From Lachnospiraceae bacterium (GTDB taxonomy: Bacteria > Bacillota > Clostridia > Lachnospirales > Lachnospiraceae), in NCBI GenBank assembly GCA_017521605.1, contig JAFXCD010000120.1, positions 1 to 33,327 on the forward strand: a stretch of 33,327 bases of DNA. The letters are read 5' to 3'. A model generated the notes under the pieces. The model made no database searches. It was not told the origin of the DNA and was given only the letters and a program-made list of their open reading frames with translations. Positions 23,718 through 31,684 of this stretch are shown here, piece after piece. The position numbers were made by a program, and so were the translations under genes. Position 1 is the first letter of the stretch; every line of letters begins with the position of its first letter.

Positions 23718-25102
23718 ACTTCTTCACCATTCCTTCCCTGCGCATTTCTAAAACTATCCGGAAGTTCTATAAAAATAGTCACCTTTGTTCCTTTATCCTT
23801 TTCAGATTCCATCTGTATCTTTCCACCTAGCCTTGTTACAATGGTATCAACAATGGACAGTCCCAAACCGGCACCACCTTCTGCTCGGGTACGACTTTTA
23901 TCCACCCTGTAAAAAGCCTGCATAACCTTATCCAGCTCTTCCCTCTCCATACCAATACCATGGTCAATTATTTCAAATTCATATCCCTTATCTGTCAACC
24001 GGCTATTCCATTCCACTGTACTGCCCTTATGGCTGGCACGTATAGCATTCTCAATCAGGTTACGGAACAAAACAATATACTGATCCTCTTCTCCCAGATA
24101 CTGCTCCTGTTCATGGCTCTCCTGTAAGATAATACCTTTATTTTCCAAAGTCTCTGCCAATATTCGACGTATATGTTCCGACACTTCTTTTATGAGAACC
24201 TTATTCCATTCTACATTCTCTTTCTCAAATAAACGCATAGAAAGCATATCTGCACTCATTTTGTTCAGACGTTTGCTTTCCTTCATTATATATTCCAGTC
24301 CTTCATAGGTTTCCTCTTCCGATACTTTACCAACCTGCAATAATTGGGCATATCCATATATGGAAGTCAGTGGGGTCCTTAGCTCATGGGCCAGATTATC
24401 CATTAATTGCTGTTTGTTTTTATTCTCTTCTTCCAACTGTGATATCTGCTTTTGTATCGTATCTGCCATGGCATTAATATTGCCCGCCAGCTCAGCAATC
24501 TCGTCATCTCCTTTTGTGGATAAATTCTGCTCATAATTACCTGCTGAAATATCTGCCACAGACTGATTCAAATGCTCAAGGGGATTAAATAGTTTACGGA
24601 TTAAAAAAAACAAGATAACACATAACAACAAAGATGAGCCTACACTGATAATTACAAAAGTTGCCTGTAGCTTACGCCATGTCTGTTCAAAATCTACCAA
24701 TTCCTTTTGGTAAAAAACAGCATAATCTGAGTAAGGCTTTGACAAAGTTCGTTCTATCTGAATATATATCTTCTGTCCACCACGAATGACTACGGAACGA
24801 GTGCTGCTTTTCTCCTCCGCCGCTTCTCTCAACTCTATCGCTACATTCTGGCTCTGATAATAATTATGATAGGTCTCCACTACCTTCTTAATAACGGACA
24901 CATGCATACGTCCATTGGCCGCCAGATATGAAAAGTCATGCTCCAGATTCTGTTGCAACATATAGCATTCCCGGCCGCACTGCTGCCGCTCTATGGCAAC
25001 ATTGTGTTCAAATATGTAGTTGGCACCCAATATCAAACCCACATTCAGCATAAGTAAAAATACAACCAACGTGGCCAGATATACCTTCTGCCAAATCTTC
25101 AT
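23711..25102 (-). CDS. Sensor histidine kinase
   Basis: A 463-aa kinase with helices at about 8-30 and 146-169 flanking an extracytoplasmic domain of about 115 residues, a HAMP domain (170-225), HisKA with His239 in NLAHELRTPLTS, and HATPase_c with N box NLIENAIRAS, DHGIGM and GGAGLGLSIV. It autophosphorylates His239 and passes phosphate to the response regulator 17 bases upstream. GGAG lies 8 bases before the ATG. The stop overlaps the PepSY-like gene, implying that the third protein works with this sensor. Confidence 0.94.
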   Translation of the reverse strand: MKIWQKVYLATLVVFLLMLNVGLILGANYIFEHNVAIERQQCGRECYMLQQNLEHDFSYLAANGRMHVSVIKKVVETYHNYYQSQNVAIELREAAEEKSSTRSVVIRGGQKIYIQIERTLSKPYSDYAVFYQKELVDFEQTWRKLQATFVIISVGSSLLLCVILFFLIRKLFNPLEHLNQSVADISAGNYEQNLSTKGDDEIAELAGNINAMADTIQKQISQLEEENKNKQQLMDNLAHELRTPLTSIYGYAQLLQVGKVSEEETYEGLEYIMKESKRLNKMSADMLSMRLFEKENVEWNKVLIKEVSEHIRRILAETLENKGIILQESHEQEQYLGEEDQYIVLFRNLIENAIRASHKGSTVEWNSRLTDKGYEFEIIDHGIGMEREELDKVMQAFYRVDKSRTRAEGGAGLGLSIVDTIVTRLGGKIQMESEKDKGTKVTIFIELPDSFRNAQGRNGEEVC

Positions 25103-25119
25103 TCTCCGCTCTCCATTCT

Positions 25120-25770
25120 CTAAATTTCCAAACGATACCCTGTTTTATAAACTGTCTTTATATATTGCTCCAGATTCAGCTTCTTACGAAGCTTGGTAAT
25201 ATGTACATCCACTGTACGGGTATCTCCCATATAATCATATCCCCACGCTAAATCCAACAGCTTCTCTCGTGAAAGGGCAATATTACGATTCCGAATCAGA
25301 ATCTCCAACAAATCAAACTCCTGCTTCGCCAGTTCGATTTCCTCATCATCCCTGGAAACGGTTCTGGCTTCCAGATTTACATACACATCATTAATCCAAA
25401 TCCCCTTATTGTCCTTTTGAGTCTTTTCCAATACCAAATTGATTCTGGCAATTAATTCCAACATTTCAAAAGGCTTGGTTAGGTAATCCCATGCTCCGGA
25501 GGTAAGTCCGGTAATCTTATCCTCCAGCTGGCTTTTTGCTGTCAGAAAAATCACCGGCACTTCTTTTACATATTGCATGAGAGTAAAACCATCAATATAG
25601 GGAAGCATTACATCCATAATTATTAAATCAAAGGTATTCTCTTCCTCCAACACCTTCTTTGCCTCTGCCCCATCAAATACCTGGGTACACTCATGTCCTG
25701 CCAGTCTCAAATTCTGTTTTATCAAACGATTAATCGCTTCTTCATCTTCTACGATTAAAATATGTGCCAT
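25120..25770 (-). CDS. OmpR/PhoP-family response regulator
   Basis: A 216-aa regulator. The receiver domain (1-115) has the acidic pair ED (9-10), phosphoacceptor Asp53 in IMDVMLP, Thr in FLTAK and Lys99 in TKPF. The OmpR winged helix (about 125-216) ends TRTVDVHITKLRKKLNLEQYIKTVYKTGYRLEI. 'SGAWDYLTKPF' has Trp where 'GADDY' is usual, a minor variation. GAGGGAG precedes the ATG. It is the first gene of the RR-HK-PepSY operon, and it may also control the membrane-protein gene 88 bases upstream. Confidence 0.95.
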   Translation of the reverse strand: MAHILIVEDEEAINRLIKQNLRLAGHECTQVFDGAEAKKVLEEENTFDLIIMDVMLPYIDGFTLMQYVKEVPVIFLTAKSQLEDKITGLTSGAWDYLTKPFEMLELIARINLVLEKTQKDNKGIWINDVYVNLEARTVSRDDEEIELAKQEFDLLEILIRNRNIALSREKLLDLAWGYDYMGDTRTVDVHITKLRKKLNLEQYIKTVYKTGYRLEI

Positions 25771-25857
25771 TACACTCCCTCATCTTTCTCTTACTGTGTG
25801 CATCAAAAGATTTCCCTTATTACTATAACAGACATTTATTATGAAGTTGTTACCTAT

Positions 25858-26367
25858 TTATACCATCCGGCAAATTCTTTTGGTGTAAGTATTAAAAGCA
25901 CTGTAAACCAAAGCTGCCATCACCAATATTGCAAACAGCAATATAATTAGACTGAATTGGTCAATCAATATATCCGCCAATACATAAATAACACCCAGAT
26001 TCAACACATAATGGATACTCATAAGTGCCCGGTATGTACGGAGTTTCTCAGGATTCTTATGATACATTAACCAAGCCATCCAAGCTATTAGCAAAAGCAG
26101 CAAAGAATAGCCGCCCACAATGAAAAGTACTACCCAGAAAATCATTTTTGCATAGCTGCTTACACCTTGATCATACTTTGCAGAAAGCTCCTGCATTTCT
26201 TCCGGATCTCCCCACTCTTCCTCTTCCAGTACTTCCAGCTTTTCCTGAATCTCACGGGTATCTTTTTCGATACCGGCTACTATAATACCAATCCCCACTG
26301 GCACCAACATAAGAGCCAGCGAAAGAATTATTGCAATTACTAAGTTTTGATTAGTTGCTTTTTTCAT
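25858..26367 (-). CDS. Small polytopic membrane protein, function unknown
   Basis: A 169-aa protein with hydrophobic helices at about 8-32, 74-100 and 113-160 (probably four in total) and a highly acidic linker (residues 34-62, with KLEVLEEEEWGDPEEMQEL) expected to be a short coiled coil outside or inside the membrane. No motif identifies a family. GGAG lies 10 bases before the ATG. It lies on the same strand 87 bases upstream of the response regulator, so it may be transcribed with that operon. Its promoter is embedded in a 56-bp inverted repeat. Confidence 0.7.
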   Translation of the reverse strand: MKKATNQNLVIAIILSLALMLVPVGIGIIVAGIEKDTREIQEKLEVLEEEEWGDPEEMQELSAKYDQGVSSYAKMIFWVVLFIVGGYSLLLLLIAWMAWLMYHKNPEKLRTYRALMSIHYVLNLGVIYVLADILIDQFSLIILLFAILVMAALVYSAFNTYTKRICRMV

Positions 26368-26410
26368 GTAGTTAGTCTCCTTCTTAACAAGTTATTCCTT
26401 GTAGGGCGAA

Positions 26411-26473
26411 ATGACCTCCTTATGGCCTAAAACTCATTAGTTTCATTTTAGTCCATAGGAGGTCATTCGTCAA
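26411..26473 (-). promoter_or_regulatory. Promoter covered by a 56-bp inverted repeat
   Basis: The minus strand reads TTGACG (26473-26468), a 17-base spacer and TAAAAT (26450-26445). The arms ATGACCTCC-TATGG-CTAAAA (26466-26446) and its partner (26432-26411) pair with one bulge and one mismatch. The repeat starts in the spacer, includes the -10 and extends past the start site, a layout expected for a repressor operator; the transcript cannot fold it completely. Confidence 0.7.
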
Positions 26474-26682
26474 TTCAATCAGATTTATTTCCCTGATTAC
26501 TCTACATCTTCAATTATTCCCACACGCTTGCCAACAATAACTGATTGGACAACACCGCATAGCAGGATTCAAATATCCTCACATTCTTTTCACTCAACTC
26601 TTCCGCTATAATCCCGCATTAATATTGTCCTCCGGTTTTCTGAACCGAAAGACTTTTTCGTTTTCCTTAATTTATTGATTTC
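26474..26682. other. Intergenic stretch with a possible decayed coding fragment
   Basis: No intact gene. On the minus strand between 26622 and 26497 two overlapping frames look protein-like: one reads GIIAEELSEKNVRIFESCYA and stops, the other ends VIVGKRVGIIEDVE. Joined by a frameshift they could be a gene remnant, but I recognise no family. A short hairpin CGGTTTTCTGAACCG lies at 26633-26647. Confidence 0.35.
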
Positions 26683-27084
26683 CTAGAAGCTTACTGTTTT
26701 AGGTGCTTCTACAAAAGATGAAAATGTAGCGGTTGCGTCCTTCAGATACAATACCTCTGTATTGTCATCCTTAGGGTCATACATTGCTCCCAAATGGGGA
26801 TATGCCTGTAACATATGCTCCTTTGCCTCCAGCCTGTCATCACGTACCAATGTAGCTGCCACACGGAGCCACTTGCCACCGTCAAAAGCACAGATTTCCA
26901 CCTTACCATTCTTCTGAATCTGCTTAGATACTTCCTTCACCTTACCGGTCTGGATATATAATTTATCCTCAAACAAATCAATGGTTCCAAAGGGTCTTAC
27001 TCTGGGCTGCTCCTCCTCTACCGTGGCCAGATAATAAGTCCCTGTCTTCTTTAAAAATTCGTAAACCTCCTGCATTCCATTCAT
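26683..27084 (-). CDS. Pyridoxamine 5'-phosphate oxidase-fold flavoprotein
   Basis: A 133-aa protein with the split-barrel fold of small PNPOx/NimA-like flavin-binding proteins: GTYYLATVEEEQPRVRPFGTIDLFEDKLYIQTGKVKEVSKQIQKNGKVEICAF is the diagnostic N-terminal half, with R30 and the TGK segment expected at the phosphate/flavin site. It is about half the length of true PNPOx, so it is unlikely to make pyridoxal phosphate; reduction of small electron-poor compounds using FMN or F420-like cofactors is more usual in this group. AGGAGG precedes the ATG by 8 bases. It stands alone behind its own promoter. Confidence 0.88.
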   Translation of the reverse strand: MNGMQEVYEFLKKTGTYYLATVEEEQPRVRPFGTIDLFEDKLYIQTGKVKEVSKQIQKNGKVEICAFDGGKWLRVAATLVRDDRLEAKEHMLQAYPHLGAMYDPKDDNTEVLYLKDATATFSSFVEAPKTVSF

Positions 27085-27144
27085 TACTTTATCCTCCTGT
27101 TTTCACATGTTTTTCAAATTGTATATTTAATAATTCTCCTTTAG

Positions 27145-27173
27145 ATTATACGATACTCTGACTGAAATAGCAA
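27145..27173 (-). promoter_or_regulatory. Promoter of the PNPOx-fold gene
   Basis: The minus strand reads TTGCTA (27173-27168), a 17-base spacer and TATAAT (27150-27145). The leader to the ATG is about 55 bases. Confidence 0.75.
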
Positions 27174-27252
27174 ATGTTCTCCCCATAAACTTTTATGTCA
27201 TAATTCCCCCCCAAATGAATACATTAAATACAAAACCGTTATGAGGTTTCAT

Positions 27253-27735
27253 ATGCGCGAACTCACCTATAACCGTACCGCAGCAGTAGATTATGCCCGC
27301 AAATGGGCACTTGACAGAAATCCTGCCTTCTATAATTTCGAAGAAATTGGCGGTGACTGTACTAATTTTGCATCCCAGTGTATCTTCGCAGGTGCCGTAG
27401 TTATGAACTACACACCCATAATAGGCTGGTATTATAATTCCTCTTATGACAGGACTCCCTCCTGGAGTGGTGTGGAATATCTTTACAACTTCCTTACCAC
27501 CAACAAAGGTGTAGGACCTTATGCCCGCATGGTATCAGCCACAGAAGTGCAACCGGGAGATATCGTCCAACTAGGTACTATGACGAGTGACTTTTATCAT
27601 TCACCGGTCATCACTGCTATCACACCTATTATTTTAGTCGCTGCCCATACCTATGATGCCCTCGACCGACCACTGACCAGCTATATTTTCGATCAGGTAC
27701 GTTTCCTGCATATCGAAGGAGCTCGTACATGGTAA
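27253..27735 (+). CDS. Amidase_6-domain protein (putative cysteine amidase)
   Basis: A 160-aa protein made of a single putative amidase domain. IGGDCTNFASQC places the predicted nucleophile Cys36, and FYHSPVIT the catalytic His116; YNRTAAVDYARKWALDRNPAFYNF and GWYYN are family blocks. I start at ATG 27253 (MRELTYNR), with GAGG 6 bases upstream, since homologues begin at MREL; the ATG at 27241 would include the ribosome site. No signal peptide is present, unlike many Amidase_6 proteins that act on the cell wall, so it may be cytosolic or released by lysis. In sporeformers related proteins are often sporulation-linked; that is inference. Confidence 0.85.
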   Translation: MRELTYNRTAAVDYARKWALDRNPAFYNFEEIGGDCTNFASQCIFAGAVVMNYTPIIGWYYNSSYDRTPSWSGVEYLYNFLTTNKGVGPYARMVSATEVQPGDIVQLGTMTSDFYHSPVITAITPIILVAAHTYDALDRPLTSYIFDQVRFLHIEGARTW

Positions 27736-27776
27736 CAACCTGACGCACTCTTTGAATCTTTCCTGTTTTTTCCCTT

Positions 27777-27842
27777 ATTGGTACAAGATAATACATTGTG
27801 GAAAACACCCTCCGGCACTATACTAAAGAAAAATGTACCAAT
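27777..27842 (+). promoter_or_regulatory. Promoter of the TIM-barrel protein gene, flanked by a 9-bp inverted repeat
   Basis: TTGTGG (27796-27801), a 17-base spacer and TATACT (27819-27824) precede the gene. ATTGGTACA (27777-27785) and its exact inverse TGTACCAAT (27834-27842) flank the promoter 57 bp apart, a possible paired operator for a looping repressor. Confidence 0.65.
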
Positions 27843-27862
27843 CAGTAATCAGGAGGGTTAAC

Positions 27863-29608
27863 ATGGAAAATTATCGCAATTTTGATTTAGTTGTATATTT
27901 TATTTCTGATGGTGTAGTAAAAGCCACCAAAGAAAAACTGCAACAGGATATTGATTTCTTCAAAAAGTATATGCGTCTGGACAAGGTGTATCTGGAGCCC
28001 TATCGTGATGGCGTATTTGCTTCTGAGGAACAGTTACGTCTATGTAAAGAGATATTTGAAAGCAATGGTATCCGTACCGAAGGCGGTATCACTACCACTT
28101 ATCCTAAGGACCAAAGTCCCAAGCAGCGTCTTTTCAATGTTCTTTGCTACAATGACGAAGCAATGATGAACCTGCTTCAGCAGGTAAGTGAACTCAATGC
28201 CAAGGTGTTTGACGCCTTTATTTTGGACGACTTCTACTTTACCAATTGCACCTGCGATAAATGTAGAGCCGGTCGTGATAAGTATAATACTGAACATGGT
28301 ATCACCGATGGCAGCTGGCAGGAATATCGTACCCACCTGATGTATGAAGCTTCTAAGAAGTATGTCATAGAGCCTGCTAAGGTTATCAACCCTAACTGTA
28401 AAATCACCATTAAGTATCCCAACTGGATGGAAGCTTACCAGGAAACCGGTTATGACCCTATTCTGCAAAAGGATATTTTTGATGAAATCTACACCGGAAC
28501 AGAGACCAGAGACCCGGTGAATACGGATCAACATTTGCCCCGTTATCTTTCCTTCTCCCTTATGCGATATATGGAAGATATGGCGCCCGGACGTAATGGT
28601 GGCGGCTGGTTTGACCCCTTCGACTGCAGAATCCTGGATTATTATTTGGAACAGGCCTACTTAACCGCTTTTTCCAAACCTCGTGAAATGATGATGTTCT
28701 GCTTTCAGGCATTGGTAAACTCAGTAAATGTACCTGCCCTTGGCTTTATGCTAGATAAACTGGATGACTTATTGGATAAGCTTGCCTCACCTATTGGTAT
28801 TCCCTGTTATATCCCCAATGCCTCCCAAGGCGAAGACAATGTGCAGGATTACCTTGGCATGCATGGTTTCCCCATCGTAACCACACCTTGGTTCAAAGAA
28901 AATGCACCTGTAATGCTCCTAACAGAGTCCTCTGCTTACGATGAAGATATCGTAAATAAGTTGGAAAAATACATTGCTACCGGTCACAAAGCTATCGTTA
29001 CAAGCGGTTTTGTAAAAGCAACCTTAGGTAAGGGTATCGAACGCATTACCTCTATCCGTAACCGCGACCGCAAGGTAACTGTACAGCAATTCACTGCGGA
29101 GGCCTCCCGTTTCCGGAACCGTTGGGAAAGGAGCTTTAGTGAAAAGCAGGTAAATATCCCCGTATTAGAATTCCGCAACAACGCTACCTGGGGTGCTATT
29201 TGCAAAGGCATCAATGAGGAAGAAGGCTATACTCTTCTGGCCAGAGATTATTATGGTGACGGACAAATGTACACACTGGTAATTCCGGAATCCTTCTCTG
29301 ACATTAAATACTATCCTGAAGTAGTACTAAACCGCATGCGTGAGGAATTCCAGGTAAATGGCATCTACCTAAGTGGCAATCCTATGATAAGCCTCTTTGC
29401 TTATGATAATGACACCTTTGTTATTTACCCCTATGTAGACAGAGATACCAAAGACAACGACATCCTGGTACATATTAAAGATGCCAAGAGCATAGAAAGC
29501 CTTGATAATCCCTACACCATACAGCCCCTGTATGTAGAAAAGGATTATTCCGTATTCTCACTGCGTGCTACCGTAGGCAAATTCAGTGGTTACAAAATTA
29601 ATCGTTAA
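27863..29608 (+). CDS. Uncharacterised TIM-barrel glycoside hydrolase-like protein
   Basis: A 581-aa cytosolic protein. The first ~310 residues look like a (beta/alpha)8 barrel; the block AFILDDFYFTNCTCDKCR has the acidic-plus-Cys pattern of hypothetical glycosyl hydrolases with a 'DDFY..C.C..C' motif. About 320-400 resembles a beta-galactosidase trimerisation (amidotransferase-like) domain (NAPVMLLTESSAYDEDIVNKLEKYIATGHKAIVTSGF), and the C terminus is beta-rich. ATG 27863 (MENYRNFDL) has AGGAGGG 7 bases upstream. The Asp pair in LDDFY is a candidate catalytic site. No transporter or regulator lies beside it, so its sugar is unknown. It could instead be a non-catalytic family member. Confidence 0.6.
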   Translation: MENYRNFDLVVYFISDGVVKATKEKLQQDIDFFKKYMRLDKVYLEPYRDGVFASEEQLRLCKEIFESNGIRTEGGITTTYPKDQSPKQRLFNVLCYNDEAMMNLLQQVSELNAKVFDAFILDDFYFTNCTCDKCRAGRDKYNTEHGITDGSWQEYRTHLMYEASKKYVIEPAKVINPNCKITIKYPNWMEAYQETGYDPILQKDIFDEIYTGTETRDPVNTDQHLPRYLSFSLMRYMEDMAPGRNGGGWFDPFDCRILDYYLEQAYLTAFSKPREMMMFCFQALVNSVNVPALGFMLDKLDDLLDKLASPIGIPCYIPNASQGEDNVQDYLGMHGFPIVTTPWFKENAPVMLLTESSAYDEDIVNKLEKYIATGHKAIVTSGFVKATLGKGIERITSIRNRDRKVTVQQFTAEASRFRNRWERSFSEKQVNIPVLEFRNNATWGAICKGINEEEGYTLLARDYYGDGQMYTLVIPESFSDIKYYPEVVLNRMREEFQVNGIYLSGNPMISLFAYDNDTFVIYPYVDRDTKDNDILVHIKDAKSIESLDNPYTIQPLYVEKDYSVFSLRATVGKFSGYKINR

Positions 29609-29621
29609 TTTTCACACTTCA

Positions 29622-29661
29622 AAAAGGAGGAGGTACATTTTACTATGTACTTCCTCCTTTT
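29622..29661. terminator. Bidirectional terminator between convergent genes
   Basis: AAAAGGAGGAGGTACA (29622-29637) pairs with TGTACTTCCTCCTTTT (29646-29661), 16 bp with one G-U, loop of 8. Both arms end in T or A runs (plus TTTT, minus TTTTTGAAG), so it can stop both the TIM-barrel gene and the HD-GYP gene. Confidence 0.9.
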
Positions 29662-29663
29662 AA

Positions 29664-30710
29664 CTATCCCAATATTTCATCAATAAATATGGTTCTTTGC
29701 TCTCCCAAATCAACCACCTTGGGCTGGGACAAGGGCTTGTAGAAACTATTATAATGCACATTTACAATGGGACGTGCTCCATGATTCTTACGAATATTGG
29801 TTATGATACCAATCTCTCCGGTAGAAAGTCTCACTAATGCTCCCATAGGATACAATGCCACACTTCCTAAGAAAAGGTTCACCAGCTTTGCTTCAAAATA
29901 GATACCGCTTGTACCATAAATGATTTCCAAAGCTTCATACGGTTTCATGCCGTTATACACTGTACTTTCTGTAATACTTGCACAAATTGCTACAATTCTT
30001 GCTCCTAAAGGAATCTCATCGCCCTTTAACTGCTTAGGATAACCGGAACCATCCACATGCTCCTCATGATACTGAATAATCTCTGCGATTTCCTTTGGCA
30101 GTTCATTCTGTCTGGCAAAATAATATCCATACGTAGGATGCTCTTTCCACAGAAGCTCTTCCTGAACTGTCTTACCGGTTTTGCCGATTAAAAAGGTCAT
30201 TTCCAAGCATCCTGCATCATGCAAAAGTCCGCCAACCATAATCTGGTACATTTCTTCCTTAGAGCATCCGCAAACCCCTGCCAGAAGTCCGGAAAATACA
30301 GATGTTTCAATAGCCTTTTGGTACAAGTCCCTTTCCTTTACCATACGCATCTGCAGACAATAGTCGATAATCTTTTCATCCTTACAAATCTCTTCAATGA
30401 CACCCTGCATCTTTTCTACTATCTGCGGTATATCATCTCTCTTATTGCCCACCCGCTGCGGGGAGGAATACTTACCTAACGCATCAGCATAGGACTTCTC
30501 TACAACCAAATGCATGCGGTCAATAGGATTAATCTGTAGTGAATAAATATCTGCCACAGAAATCAGTGGTATATTTAAATCTCTTAATCTTTCAATCATG
30601 GCACGATTCAACACCTGTCCTGCCTTTAACAAATAATGACCATCTTCTGACATTACGGGCTCAACCAGAACCATTCCTACTCGTGCTTCCAACAGTGATA
30701 CCTTATACAT
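29664..30710 (-). CDS. Degenerate HD-GYP domain protein
   Basis: A 348-aa protein. The N-terminal ~55 residues (LEARVGMVLVEPVMSEDGHYLLKAGQVL) are the usual extension of HD-GYP proteins, the HD-GYP domain spans about 105-270, and a ~75-residue C-terminal beta domain follows (LYPMGALVRLSTGEIGIITNIRKN), also typical. HD (H164-D165), H191, H215 and HVDGSGYP (218-225) are present. However, the first metal His, expected about 25-30 residues before the HD, is absent, and the late Asp of 'ADVFDAL' is replaced in ICASITES. Cyclic di-GMP hydrolysis is therefore doubtful; it may bind the nucleotide or another partner. AGGGG precedes the ATG. Confidence 0.88.
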   Translation of the reverse strand: MYKVSLLEARVGMVLVEPVMSEDGHYLLKAGQVLNRAMIERLRDLNIPLISVADIYSLQINPIDRMHLVVEKSYADALGKYSSPQRVGNKRDDIPQIVEKMQGVIEEICKDEKIIDYCLQMRMVKERDLYQKAIETSVFSGLLAGVCGCSKEEMYQIMVGGLLHDAGCLEMTFLIGKTGKTVQEELLWKEHPTYGYYFARQNELPKEIAEIIQYHEEHVDGSGYPKQLKGDEIPLGARIVAICASITESTVYNGMKPYEALEIIYGTSGIYFEAKLVNLFLGSVALYPMGALVRLSTGEIGIITNIRKNHGARPIVNVHYNSFYKPLSQPKVVDLGEQRTIFIDEILG

Positions 30711-30746
30711 TCATACAGCCCCTTTACTATAATTTCCCATACTTTT

Positions 30747-30775
30747 ATTTTATTTATAATAATAGGACTTGTCAA
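30747..30775 (-). promoter_or_regulatory. Promoter of the HD-GYP gene
   Basis: The minus strand reads TTGACA (30775-30770), a 17-base spacer and TAAAAT (30752-30747). The -35 starts 8 bases after the HTH-OPRT stop codon. Leader about 30 bases. Confidence 0.75.
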
Positions 30776-30782
30776 TGTGTTG

Positions 30783-31571
30783 TTACTGTCTAAGGGCTTT
30801 TTCTACATCCCTATCCGCAATAATGGAATACACTTTTGTGCCATACCTTTCTGCCAATAATGCCGGACCTAAGCCCTTTCCCTTGGCTTCTTCATTAGTC
30901 AAATCTGCAATCACCACTACCGCAACAATTTCCACATCCGCCACTTCCTTTATGCGGTCAATTCGTTCACATAAAGTAAGTCCTGTACTCATCAAATCAT
31001 CCACAATAACCACCTTATCTCCATCCTGTAAGGTGTATCCACAGAGAATCCTTCCCTTTTGATCCGGTACCTTCCTATCATAACAGTAGCTTACCGTCTC
31101 CCCATACTTTTGAAACAGTGCACAGGCAGTGGCAGTAGAAAAAGCGATTCCATGATATGCCAGCCCCATGACCACATTACACTCCACATTGTTCTCCCGT
31201 ATACAGTCAGCAAAGTATTCGCCAATCTTGACGATTTGTGCGTTGGTGGTAAACTTCTCCGCATCCAGATAGTAGTTCTTAGTCTGACCGTTTTTCAACT
31301 GAAACTCTCCGGTCTGCAAAATACCATTCCCCAGCATAAACTTTACAAACTGTTCCTTATAAGTCAAAGCATTCAGCTTATAACCCATCAGCTCGTCGAT
31401 GCTAATGCCGAAATAATCCGCCATGGCGGGTAATATTGTAATATCCGGCAGGGCCGCACCGGATTCCCACTTACTAACCGCCTGTCCGGAAATCCCTAAT
31501 ACCTCTCCCAGCTTTTCCTGGGTCATACCCTTGTTTTGACGAAGTCTCTTAATATTCATTCCGATTGTCAT
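30783..31571 (-). CDS. XRE helix-turn-helix fused to orotate phosphoribosyltransferase-like domain
   Basis: A 262-aa fusion. Residues 5-60 are an XRE HTH (IKRLRQNKGMTQEKLGEVLG...QAVSKWESGAALPDI). From about 70 to 258 the sequence follows OPRT (PyrE): GEFQLKNGQTKNYYLDAEKF at the orotate-site strand, DRK at 165-167 in the catalytic loop position, and the PRPP motif VVIVDDLMSTGLT (187-199). The enzyme domain looks complete, so it may catalyse orotate + PRPP to OMP or sense these ligands to control DNA binding, as PRTase-fused PurR does with PRPP. GAGG lies 9 bases before the ATG. A perfect 12-bp palindrome lies at its own start site. No other pyr gene is adjacent. Confidence 0.85.
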   Translation of the reverse strand: MTIGMNIKRLRQNKGMTQEKLGEVLGISGQAVSKWESGAALPDITILPAMADYFGISIDELMGYKLNALTYKEQFVKFMLGNGILQTGEFQLKNGQTKNYYLDAEKFTTNAQIVKIGEYFADCIRENNVECNVVMGLAYHGIAFSTATACALFQKYGETVSYCYDRKVPDQKGRILCGYTLQDGDKVVIVDDLMSTGLTLCERIDRIKEVADVEIVAVVVIADLTNEEAKGKGLGPALLAERYGTKVYSIIADRDVEKALRQ

Positions 31572-31595
31572 GTACCTAACCTCTTTTCCTTATGT

Positions 31596-31644
31596 TAAGG
31601 CGCCTTACAATATGTACTATAGCATACCACCGGCCATCCTACAA
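31596..31644 (-). promoter_or_regulatory. HTH-OPRT promoter with palindromic operator
   Basis: The minus strand reads TTGTAG (31644-31639), a 17-base spacer and TATAGT (31621-31616); the start would be near 31609. The perfect palindrome TAAGGCGCCTTA (31596-31607) covers about +2 to +13. This is a good position for autorepression by the HTH protein. Confidence 0.7.
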
Positions 31645-31684
31645 TGGATGGAAAGTTACTGATTTTGAAACTGTTGGTTGAGAG

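Noticed and set aside
26497-26622. Coding gene upstream of the small membrane protein
   Set aside because: Only short broken frames remain, no start with a ribosome site and no recognisable family; kept as a possible remnant.
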